Part shown: one piece after another, positions 57,192-64,000 of the stretch
Position numbering within the stretch: the stretch's first letter is position 1
Layout of the letters: every line of letters starts with the position of its first letter
Source: Heyndrickxia sporothermodurans
GTDB lineage: Bacteria; Bacillota; Bacilli; Bacillales; Bacillaceae_C
Reading direction: 5' to 3'
Length of the DNA: 64,000 nt
Assembly: GCA_018333075.1 (NCBI GenBank)
Contig: BORH01000005.1
Coordinates: 248,001-312,000 of the forward strand
Notes under the pieces: model-generated
Database searches by the model: none
Told to the model about the DNA's origin: nothing
The model's input: only the letters and a program-made list of their open reading frames with translations
Translations under genes and position numbers: made by a program

Positions 57192-57748
57192 TGTTTTTTT
57201 TTATTTTTATTTCTTTTGTTGTTCTCCAACGAATGGTTGAATTAAGGATTGCCAAGAAAAACGAAAAGTGGATGAAAAATCAAGGTGGGGTTGAATATGG
57301 ACAAAAACATTACTTGTTTTTGGTGCTAATTCACGCTTGTTTCTTTCTATCTCTTTTCATTGAGGTTATATTAGAGGAAACAAAATTAAATACCTATTGG
57401 CTGTTTATCATTAGTCTTTTTTTGATTACTCAAGTAGGACGAGTATGGGCTATTCAATCTTTAGGTAAGTATTGGAACACCAAAATAATTGTTTTGCCAA
57501 ATGCTGATATTATTATAAAAGGGCCATATCGATTTATTCGGCACCCTAATTATTTGATTGTAACATTGGAGTTCATATTCATCCCTCTAATGTTTAATGC
57601 TTTTTATACATTAATTAGTTTTTTTTTATTAAATCAAATCATCTTAATGATAAGAATTCCATTTGAAGAACAGGTCCTTTTAAATCATACGAATTATCAC
57701 GTACTTCAGAATAATCATCCGCGATTTTTACCAAAAATAAAAAAGTAA
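57191..57748 (+). CDS. bpsB: Isoprenylcysteine-methyltransferase-like BpsB (YpbQ)
   Basis: A 185-aa membrane protein of the ICMT group with four or five helices. The C-terminal SAM-binding segment GPYRFIRHPNYLIV is diagnostic. In B. subtilis this enzyme O-methylates the alkylpyrones made by BpsA. Its ATG overlaps the bpsA stop (TAATG), with GAGGTGGG upstream. The operon is immediately followed by a small frame and then dynA. Confidence 0.92.
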   Translation: MFFFIFISFVVLQRMVELRIAKKNEKWMKNQGGVEYGQKHYLFLVLIHACFFLSLFIEVILEETKLNTYWLFIISLFLITQVGRVWAIQSLGKYWNTKIIVLPNADIIIKGPYRFIRHPNYLIVTLEFIFIPLMFNAFYTLISFFLLNQIILMIRIPFEEQVLLNHTNYHVLQNNHPRFLPKIKK

Positions 57749-57832
57749 TTGAAAATCTTTCTCGTTTATGATAATCTTTTTATTGAGGATGAAAATTATT
57801 CTCAAATACATACAGAGGATGGTGTTGACAGA

Positions 57833-57934
57833 ATGGTATGGGGTTTTGTAGCTTTAACCGTTGTCAGCTATAGTATGTTAATGAAATATGTATTAAAGGG
57901 TATTTCTAAAACAAACATAATAAAAGCAAATTAA
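57833..57934 (+). CDS. 33-aa membrane peptide
   Basis: ATG 57833 with GAGGATGG ten bases upstream. The product begins MVWGFVALTVVSYSMLMKYV and has a basic end (KGISKTNIIKAN), i.e. one membrane helix with positive C-terminus. A longer TTG-initiated reading from 57749 has no separate ribosome site. A terminator follows about 30 bases after the stop, which supports a transcribed unit. Tentative. Confidence 0.4.
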   Translation: MVWGFVALTVVSYSMLMKYVLKGISKTNIIKAN

Positions 57935-57964
57935 ATTGACTTATAATTAATATGAGAATTAATA

Positions 57965-57996
57965 AAGCGTTCACAAAAACTATGTGAACGTTTTTT
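57965..57996 (+). terminator. Terminator after the bpsAB region
   Basis: CGTTCACA/TGTGAACG stem with A-tract before and TTTTTT after. Confidence 0.9.
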
Positions 57997-58079
57997 CGTT
58001 TTATTGGTTATTTTAACTCACATAAAATAAAAGAATATAATAAAACGAATTGTATTAACGTTAGTTTTTAAATTTTATC

Positions 58080-58108
58080 TTGGGTATCTCGTAAATATCC
58101 GTTAAAAT
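58080..58108 (+). promoter_or_regulatory. Candidate SigA promoter of dynA
   Basis: TTGGGT, 17-base spacer, TAAAAT, about 37 bases before the dynA start. Confidence 0.5.
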
Positions 58109-58144
58109 ATAAGGTAATTAAACGTTAGGGAGCTATTATTCAAC

Positions 58145-61100
58145 ATGACGAAAACAATTGAAACAAAGCCGATAAAAGAGTTAAATTATGAATTAATTTC
58201 ATTAGTTGAGAGATTCAAACAAAATGGAGACAAAGAACGTGCAGATAAAGCTAAAAGATTATTAAAAAAAGTTTATGATCAAGATTTTATTTTAGCCTTT
58301 TGTGGACATTTTTCTGCGGGGAAATCAACAATGATTAATTCATTACTTGGAGAAAATGTTCTGCCTTCTAGTCCGATTCCAACAAGTGCAAACTTAGTTA
58401 AGGTTCACAAAGCAAATGAGGGTTTTGCGAAGGTATTCTACCATGATGAATCTCCTTTACTCTTTCAAGCACCATACGATTTTTCAAAAGTAAAAGAGTT
58501 CTGTAAAAATGGAGATGTAAGAGAAATTGAACTTGGTCAAGCTACTTCAAAACTTGAAAATGGTGTGACTGTCATGGACACTCCTGGTGTAGATTCAACT
58601 GATGATGCACATCGGATTTCAACAGAATCTGCTATACACTTAGCGGATATTGTTTTTTATGTGATGGATTATAATCATGTTCAATCAGAACTAAATTTTT
58701 CCTATACGAGAGAACTAATCAAAAACGGTGTTGAACTGTATTTAATCATTAATCAAATTGATAAACACAATGAAAATGAGCTTTCCTTTTCCAATTTTCA
58801 AGCGTCTGTAAGGGAATCATTTGCTACATGGGATGTTCACCCTAATGGAATTTTTTACACTACTTTAAAAAAACCAGAGGATTCTAAAAATCAATTTATC
58901 GAAGTCAAACAGCTAATTCAAAGCTCAATAATGCAAAAAGATGAAAAAATTATTAGTACAGTTAAGGCTTCGATTAATATTCTTACCCAGGAACATTATA
59001 AATGGTTAAAGGAAAAGCAAGAAGAAAAAGCAGATAAATTTGATATTATCATTAATAATTATCCTGAAGACAAAAAATCGACTATTTTTGCAGATGAAGA
59101 AAAAACCTTTAATGAACTTAAACAGCTTGAAGAGCGTCCAGAGAAATGGAAAGAATTATTTGAAAAGGAACTAGATAAAATCTTAAATAATGCTTACTTG
59201 ATGCCATTTCAAACAAGGGAATTAGCAGAAAAATATTTAGCCTCTATTCAGCCAGATTTTAAAGTAGGGTTATTATTCGGCAAAAAGAAAACAGAAAATG
59301 AAAAAAAAGATCGACTAAATGCTTTTTATCATAGTTTAAAAACACAAGTTGATTCACAGCTCAATTGGCATTTTAGGCAATTTGCAACGAATCTATTGAA
59401 AGAAGCTAACATAATTGATGATGAGCTACAAAGCTTAGCACAAAGTTTAGCTGTTGAGTTTGATTCTACAATTATAACTGATGCGGTTCAGCCAGGGGCA
59501 CGTTTAACAGGAGAGTATGTACTTAATTATTGTGATCAAATAGTTGGAATCCTTCAAAAGAACGGAAGATCCATTTCTCGAGAATTTAAGGAAAGTGTAC
59601 TCATAAAACTGGCACAAGAGAGTAAAATTGAGTATGAGTTAGTAGCTGAAAAGTGGAAGAAGATTAGTGAAGTTGCTGAAGCTTACCGAGGTTTAGAACA
59701 AATAGAACATGAAAGACTACAAAAAGAAGAGCGAATTCATCAGCCAATATCAAATTCGAAGGAAAACTTTGATGAGATTTTGAAGGAATGGGAGTTAGAG
59801 GGAAAATCTGTAAGAATTTATTCTGAAAATCAGACTGATAAGAAATCAACGGTTATTTCTAAAGAGGAAACTAGAATTCAAGATAGAGACAAAGCCATTG
59901 AGTCGTTTGTTTCCGTTGATGATACTATAGTAAAGCTAAACAAAGCAGAATCTCTTTTAAAAGGAAGAAAAGGTTTTCAAAGGTTAACCGATATATTAGC
60001 TTTAAAAGCTGAAAGATTGGAAAATAGGGAATACACGATTGCATTATTTGGAGCATTTAGTGCAGGTAAATCTTCCTTTGCCAATGCATTATTAGGTGAT
60101 AAAGTGTTACCTGTTTCACCTAATCCAACTACAGCTGCCATAAATCGAATTTGTCCACCTACTAATGAAAACGAACATGGGACATCAATTGTATATTTGA
60201 AGTCTGAACAGCATGTATTAGACGATGTTCAGAAATCTTTAAAACTTTTTGGAGTGCAGTGTGACAATTTACGAGAGGCTGAAGAGAAAATTCCTAATGT
60301 GATTCAGCGGACAAATGGTGATGGAAAAGAAAAGGTTCAATTATCATTTTTAAATGCATTTTTAAAAGGCTTATCAGAATTTAAAGATCTATTAGGAAAA
60401 AAGATAAAAACTGATTTAAAAGAATTTCGTGATTTTGTTGCTATAGAGTCTAAATCTTGTTTCGTTGAATCCATTGATCTATATTATGATTCTGAGCTTG
60501 CGAAAAAAGGTATTACTTTAGTAGATACTCCTGGAGCAGATTCAATTAATGCTAGACATACAGGGGTTGCATTTGAGTATATAAAAAACTCAGACGCAAT
60601 TTTGTTTGTAACGTATTATAATCATGCTTTTTCTAAGGCTGATCGAGAGTTCCTTATTCAATTAGGACGTGTAAAAGATGCTTTTGAACTTGATAAAATG
60701 TTTTTCATTATTAATGCGATTGACCTTGCAGATACAGAAGAAGAACTTAATGAAGTTCAGGAATATGTTCATGGTCAGTTAACTCAGTATGGAATTCGCT
60801 TTCCAAGAATATTTGGTGTATCGAGTCTTTTAGCATTAACAGAAGAAAAACATACATCAAGAATTGATATTTTCAAAGAACATTTTAATCAATTTCTAAA
60901 TCAAGATTTAATGAAAATGACGATTCAGTCAGCGGAAAACGAATATCAAAAAGGCCTACTGCTTCTAGATCGATTTATTGCATCTTCATTAGAAGGAAAA
61001 GAAGAAAAACGCAAGAAAAAGCAGGAGCTTCTAACACAAAAGGATCAAATAAATGAAGTATTTAGCAGTTCCTCACCACAGTTTATAATGAAAAAAGCTC

Positions 61101-61750
61101 TCCAAGAGCAAAAGGAACTTCTATTTTATGTGAAACAAAGGGTGTTTTACCGCTTTTCGGATTTCTTTAAAGAGGCATTTAATCCCGCTTTAATTCAAAA
61201 AAATGATCGTGGAGCATTAAAAATAGCTCTTGATGACTTGCTTCAAAGCATAGGCTATGATTTTGCCCAAGAATTACGTGCCACAACTCTTCGTTTAGAG
61301 AACTGTGTGAGAGATGCGTTCAACCATCTATATGAACAATTAGTCGAACAAATGATAAAAATTCAAGAAGATATTCAGATTTCCAGCTTTGATTGTAAAA
61401 GTGTGAAAACGCCTGAATTTCCGAATGCATTTGAGAATATTTCTAAAGATGGGTTAGAAAAAACATTTAAGTATTTTAAAAATGCAAAATCGTTTTTTGA
61501 AAAAAATGAAAAACAGCTCATGCAATCAGAATTAGAGGAATTACTTCAACCATTAGCAGACCACTATTTATCCCTGCAAGGAGAAACGATGCAAAATTAC
61601 TACACAAACTATATTGAGCAGGAATTTGAAAGAATGATTGAAAATCAGAAAGAAGATCTAACAGAACAATTTAATGGTTGGTTTGATATTCTCAATGAAG
61701 AGATAGATGTCAATGAATGGATGGATATACGGGATCAATTAGCGATGTGA
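58145..61750 (+). CDS. dynA: Tandem dynamin-like GTPase DynA (YpbR)
   Basis: A 1201-aa bacterial dynamin made of two fused dynamin units. Each has a P-loop: GHFSAGKSTMINSLLG near residue 55 and GAFSAGKSSFANALLG near residue 640. Each has a DTPG switch: VMDTPGVDSTDDAH and LVDTPGADSINARH. Long coiled-coil stalk regions follow each GTPase. The layout and length match B. subtilis DynA (YpbR), which fuses and protects membranes. It is the largest gene in the window. The start is ATG 58145, with TTAGGGAG 12 bases upstream. Confidence 0.96.
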   Translation: MTKTIETKPIKELNYELISLVERFKQNGDKERADKAKRLLKKVYDQDFILAFCGHFSAGKSTMINSLLGENVLPSSPIPTSANLVKVHKANEGFAKVFYHDESPLLFQAPYDFSKVKEFCKNGDVREIELGQATSKLENGVTVMDTPGVDSTDDAHRISTESAIHLADIVFYVMDYNHVQSELNFSYTRELIKNGVELYLIINQIDKHNENELSFSNFQASVRESFATWDVHPNGIFYTTLKKPEDSKNQFIEVKQLIQSSIMQKDEKIISTVKASINILTQEHYKWLKEKQEEKADKFDIIINNYPEDKKSTIFADEEKTFNELKQLEERPEKWKELFEKELDKILNNAYLMPFQTRELAEKYLASIQPDFKVGLLFGKKKTENEKKDRLNAFYHSLKTQVDSQLNWHFRQFATNLLKEANIIDDELQSLAQSLAVEFDSTIITDAVQPGARLTGEYVLNYCDQIVGILQKNGRSISREFKESVLIKLAQESKIEYELVAEKWKKISEVAEAYRGLEQIEHERLQKEERIHQPISNSKENFDEILKEWELEGKSVRIYSENQTDKKSTVISKEETRIQDRDKAIESFVSVDDTIVKLNKAESLLKGRKGFQRLTDILALKAERLENREYTIALFGAFSAGKSSFANALLGDKVLPVSPNPTTAAINRICPPTNENEHGTSIVYLKSEQHVLDDVQKSLKLFGVQCDNLREAEEKIPNVIQRTNGDGKEKVQLSFLNAFLKGLSEFKDLLGKKIKTDLKEFRDFVAIESKSCFVESIDLYYDSELAKKGITLVDTPGADSINARHTGVAFEYIKNSDAILFVTYYNHAFSKADREFLIQLGRVKDAFELDKMFFIINAIDLADTEEELNEVQEYVHGQLTQYGIRFPRIFGVSSLLALTEEKHTSRIDIFKEHFNQFLNQDLMKMTIQSAENEYQKGLLLLDRFIASSLEGKEEKRKKKQELLTQKDQINEVFSSSSPQFIMKKALQEQKELLFYVKQRVFYRFSDFFKEAFNPALIQKNDRGALKIALDDLLQSIGYDFAQELRATTLRLENCVRDAFNHLYEQLVEQMIKIQEDIQISSFDCKSVKTPEFPNAFENISKDGLEKTFKYFKNAKSFFEKNEKQLMQSELEELLQPLADHYLSLQGETMQNYYTNYIEQEFERMIENQKEDLTEQFNGWFDILNEEIDVNEWMDIRDQLAM

Positions 61751-61774
61751 TTACGAAATAGGGAGAGGCTTTTA

Positions 61775-61963
61775 TTGAAGAAAAATCGGTTCCATGTATG
61801 TGCCACGTGCATTCATTTTTCAGCTGAAAAAAAGGTGCGTGGTATGCAGTATTTTTGTAGTCGATTGGGTTATGAAACAAAGCCAAACTATACGTTTAAT
61901 TGCTGGAGTCCAAAAGAGCATATAAAGAAATTAATTGCAAAGGAACAGGGGGATAATGTTTGA
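61775..61963 (+). CDS. 62-aa cysteine-motif miniprotein
   Basis: TTG 61775 after AGGGAGAGG. It carries Cys at about positions 9, 12, 28 and 43 (HVCATCIHF, YFCSRLGY, FNCWSPK), a likely zinc-binding set, and no hydrophobic segment. It lies between dynA and a sulfurtransferase; its stop overlaps the next start by four bases, so the two are translationally coupled. It occupies the place of B. subtilis ypbS but the cysteine pattern does not let me equate them. Function unknown. Confidence 0.75.
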   Translation: MKKNRFHVCATCIHFSAEKKVRGMQYFCSRLGYETKPNYTFNCWSPKEHIKKLIAKEQGDNV

Positions 61964-62787
61964 AGTTTATTATTGATACTGCATGGTTAAAGGATAATTT
62001 ATACAAATCTAATGTTAGGGTAGTCGATTGTCGTTTTTCATTAGCTGAACCAACAGTAGGTGAAAAAGCATATAAACAGGAGCATATTCCTGGAGCTGTG
62101 TATTTTGACTTAGAAAAAGATTTATCAAGTATTCCGTCTAAACATGGAGGAAGACATCCATTACCTAAGATAAAAAGGATGAAGGAAAAGCTGGAAAAGG
62201 CAGGAATTAATAATGAAGTTAAGGTTATAGCCTATGATGATGGGAGTGGGGAATATGCAAGCAGATTTTGGTGGATTCTTTCTTATTTAGGACATAAAAA
62301 TGTTTTTGTATTAAATGGTGGATTTCAAGCTTGGATACAGGATAAAGGTCAGGTAGACCAGGAAGTACCCAGCTTTGATACAACTTCATTCGAAATATCA
62401 ATAAATAATGCAATGCTAGCATCAATAGATGATGTAAAAAAGAATATCCAAACAAAGGATTCAATATTAATTGATTCACGAGCATCTAGGCGGTTTTTAG
62501 GATTAGAGGAGCCAATCGATAAAATTGCTGGTCGAATACCTGGTGCAATCAATAAAGAATGGACCGAAGGATTTAAAAATGGATATTGGAAAACATTAAG
62601 TGAACAAAAGCAGCGTTTTTCTGAGTTTAATTGTACTGATTCATTTATTGTATATTGTGGTTCAGGGGTTACAGCTACTCCCAATATATTAGCATTGGTT
62701 GAAGCTGGATTCACAAATGTGAAATTGTACGCTGGTAGTTACTCTGATTGGGTATCCTTTGATGAAAATCCAATAGAGAAAGGATAA
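61960..62787 (+). CDS. 3-mercaptopyruvate/thiosulfate sulfurtransferase
   Basis: A 275-aa protein of two rhodanese domains. The N-terminal one is inactive (its loop reads AYDDGSGEYASR, without Cys). The C-terminal one has the active loop YCGSGVTAT, the form typical of mercaptopyruvate rather than thiosulfate sulfurtransferases. TTG 61960 follows AGGGGGA and overlaps the stop of the cysteine-rich miniprotein. Sulfur transfer to an acceptor is expected; the acceptor is unknown. Confidence 0.92.
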   Translation: MKFIIDTAWLKDNLYKSNVRVVDCRFSLAEPTVGEKAYKQEHIPGAVYFDLEKDLSSIPSKHGGRHPLPKIKRMKEKLEKAGINNEVKVIAYDDGSGEYASRFWWILSYLGHKNVFVLNGGFQAWIQDKGQVDQEVPSFDTTSFEISINNAMLASIDDVKKNIQTKDSILIDSRASRRFLGLEEPIDKIAGRIPGAINKEWTEGFKNGYWKTLSEQKQRFSEFNCTDSFIVYCGSGVTATPNILALVEAGFTNVKLYAGSYSDWVSFDENPIEKG

Positions 62788-62803
62788 CCATATATCACCA
62801 AAG

Positions 62804-62838
62804 AAGGGACAAAGGAATTTATATTTCTTTGTCCTTTT
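62804..62838 (+). terminator. Terminator of the sulfurtransferase gene
   Basis: AAGGGACAAAG/CTTTGTCCTTT stem (one G-T pair) then T. Confidence 0.88.
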
Positions 62839-62839
62839 A

Positions 62840-62848
62840 TGTTATAAT
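62840..62848 (+). promoter_or_regulatory. Extended -10 promoter of ypcP
   Basis: TGTTATAAT: TGn plus perfect TATAAT directly after the terminator, about 55 bases before ypcP. Confidence 0.55.
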
Positions 62849-62903
62849 GGTAAAGCTAGTTAAGTGAAACGTGAATTAGTATTCGTTCTATAGAGGTGAA
62901 AAA

Positions 62904-63806
62904 ATGGAAAGAAAACCGAATTTACTATTAGTTGACGGAATGGCACTGTTATTTCGTTCATTTTTTGCAACAGCTGTTACGGGGCAATTCATGAAAAATT
63001 CAAAAGGAATTCCAACCAATGCAATACAGGGATTTATGAGGCATTTATTTTACTCGCTTGAAAATATTGATCCTTCTCATTTAGCTATTTGTTGGGATAT
63101 GGGAAGTAAGACTTTTCGAAATGATATGTTTGCAGGGTACAAAGCCAATCGTTCTGCACCACCAGAAGAATTAATCCCACAATTCGATTTAGTAAAAGAA
63201 GTCGTTGAGGCTTTTTCATTAACTAATCATGGATTAGTAGGTTATGAAGCTGATGATTGTATTGGAACAATTGCAAAAAAGATGAAGGAAGATACAAAAG
63301 TAACCGTGCTGACAGGAGACCGTGATCTTTTGCAGCTATTAGATGATAATATTGAGGTTAGGATTTTACAAAAGGGATTTGGTAATTATAAAACGTATAC
63401 AGAAGCTTTATTTGTAGAGGAACTTGGAATAACTCCAAAGCAGTTTATAGATGTAAAGGCATTAATGGGTGATACTAGTGATGGTTACCCAGGAGTTAGG
63501 GGAATTGGTGAAAAAACAGCTATCAAGCTAATGAAAGAATACGGCACAATAGAGGAATTACTGTTAAACATGGAGAAGCTTACTCCTGGGCAGCGAAAGA
63601 AAATTGAAGAAGATTTAGATATGCTTCATTTATCAAGAAAATTAGCTGAAATTAATTGCGAGGTCCCTATTTCATTTAATCTGGAATCTACTATACGCAT
63701 GCAAATTCCTCGCACGTTTTTAGAAATAATAGAAGAGCTTGAATTAAAAACGATTCGTCGTCATTTGCTTCAAACAAATTGGATTGAACAGATGGAGTTA
63801 GCATGA
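62904..63806 (+). CDS. ypcP: 5'-3' exonuclease YpcP
   Basis: A 300-aa free-standing FEN-like 5' nuclease, the counterpart of the N-terminal domain of DNA polymerase I. The acidic metal residues are in LLVDGMALLFR, YEADDCIGTIA, TGDRDLLQL and MGDTSDGYPGV, followed by the helix-hairpin-helix GVRGIGEKTAIKL. In B. subtilis it (also called FenA/ExoR-type) removes RNA primers and flaps alongside PolA. Ribosome site GAGGTGA. Confidence 0.94.
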   Translation: MERKPNLLLVDGMALLFRSFFATAVTGQFMKNSKGIPTNAIQGFMRHLFYSLENIDPSHLAICWDMGSKTFRNDMFAGYKANRSAPPEELIPQFDLVKEVVEAFSLTNHGLVGYEADDCIGTIAKKMKEDTKVTVLTGDRDLLQLLDDNIEVRILQKGFGNYKTYTEALFVEELGITPKQFIDVKALMGDTSDGYPGVRGIGEKTAIKLMKEYGTIEELLLNMEKLTPGQRKKIEEDLDMLHLSRKLAEINCEVPISFNLESTIRMQIPRTFLEIIEELELKTIRRHLLQTNWIEQMELA

Positions 63807-63825
63807 AGTTGTCATAGTACCTAGT

Positions 63826-63859
63826 AAAGCAGCCACATAAAAAGGGCTGCTTTCTTATT
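63826..63859. terminator. Bidirectional terminator between ypcP and sspL
   Basis: AAAGCAGCC/GGCTGCTTT stem with flanking T-rich sequence on both sides. Confidence 0.85.
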
Positions 63860-63863
63860 TTTC

Positions 63864-64000
63864 TTATTTTGTATTTAGTTTTTTTGCTGCATTTTCAAGC
63901 TTCGATTTAGGTTCTACAGCAAATTCTACGTCATCATGTCCCCATCCTTGAGGATTAACACCAGGTGTGATTTTTCCTCTATTACTTCTGTTTTTTGCCA
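63864..64000 (-). CDS. sspL: Small acid-soluble spore protein SspL-like, start at window edge
   Basis: The minus-strand frame ends at TAA 63864 and stays open to the window edge. The last two bases read TG, so the start codon's first base is probably at 64001, giving about 45 aa. The product reads AKNRSNRGKITPGVNPQG, then WGHDDVEFAVEPKSKLENA and a Lys-rich end. The VNPQG and EPKS-LENAAK features match the minor spore protein SspL, which in Bacillus lies next to ypcP. It would be forespore-expressed. Confidence 0.8.
   Translation of the reverse strand, partial: AKNRSNRGKITPGVNPQGWGHDDVEFAVEPKSKLENAAKKLNTK

Noticed and set aside
57749-57832. Longer TTG-initiated version (61 aa) of the peptide after bpsB.
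   Set aside because: TTG immediately follows the bpsB stop without its own ribosome site, while the internal ATG 57833 has one.

Overview
The window is a strongly AT-rich piece of chromosome from a spore-forming member of the Bacillaceae. The evidence is the gene order, which closely tracks the Bacillus subtilis aro-qcr-ypj-pan-dinG-asnS-ponA-rnpB-dynA region, plus spore genes (cotD, ypjB, an sspL-like gene), bacillithiol genes, a B-type RNase P RNA and many TTG/GTG starts with strong AGGAGG-type ribosome sites. I see no prophage, insertion sequence, CRISPR array or rRNA/tRNA gene. It reads as core chromosome with a few small, poorly known inserts.

Layout. 1-6.2 kb: aromatic amino-acid block (chorismate synthase, cut by the window edge, then aroB, aroH, hisC, tyrA, aroA). 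The trp genes that sit inside this block in B. subtilis are absent. 6.2-9.8 kb: an unrecognised 295-aa protein, then ypiA, ypiB (reoY) and ypiF. 9.9-12 kb: the menaquinol:cytochrome c reductase operon qcrABC. 12-15.2 kb: ypjA, ypjB, a membrane zinc protease and the YitT-family protein ypjC on the minus strand. 15.5-21.1 kb: an overlapping operon ypjD-dapB-mgsA-bshB1-bshA-cca-birA. 21.1-23.5 kb: a structured leader RNA with a terminator, then panB-panC-panD. 23.7-30 kb: dinG (exonuclease-helicase), ypmA, ypmB (tseB), aspB and asnS. 30.2-35.5 kb: dnaD-nth-ypoC facing ponA-recU.

35.5-43.7 kb: an accessory stretch with a 34-aa spore-type minus-strand gene, yppE, yppG, an Hsp20, the mrfA-mrfB DNA-repair pair, cotD, ypsA and gpsB. 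43.7-50.3 kb: rnpB, an rRNA methyltransferase, a small unknown gene, the Fe-S helicase ypvA, an M32 carboxypeptidase and an EamA transporter. 50.3-52.8 kb: a minus-strand ba3-type cytochrome oxidase operon (subunits IIa, II, I) with a perfect FNR-type box upstream. 52.9-55.1 kb: a guanine riboswitch controlling xpt-pbuX. 55.1-64 kb: a zinc-ribbon miniprotein, a CheX-like protein, the type III polyketide synthase pair bpsA-bpsB, the dynamin-like dynA, a cysteine-rich miniprotein with a rhodanese, the 5'-3' exonuclease ypcP and the end of an sspL-like gene.

How it fits together. The cell makes its own aromatics, pantothenate, bacillithiol and diaminopimelate precursors. It respires through a bc complex and at least one ba3 oxidase that looks oxygen-controlled, and it carries several wall and division regulators (ponA, gpsB, tseB, reoY). 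The least explained items are the panB leader RNA (possibly the orphan 'pan' motif), an attenuator-like structure before dnaD, and a set of small genes of 31-79 residues, some in intergenic DNA and some inside operons.
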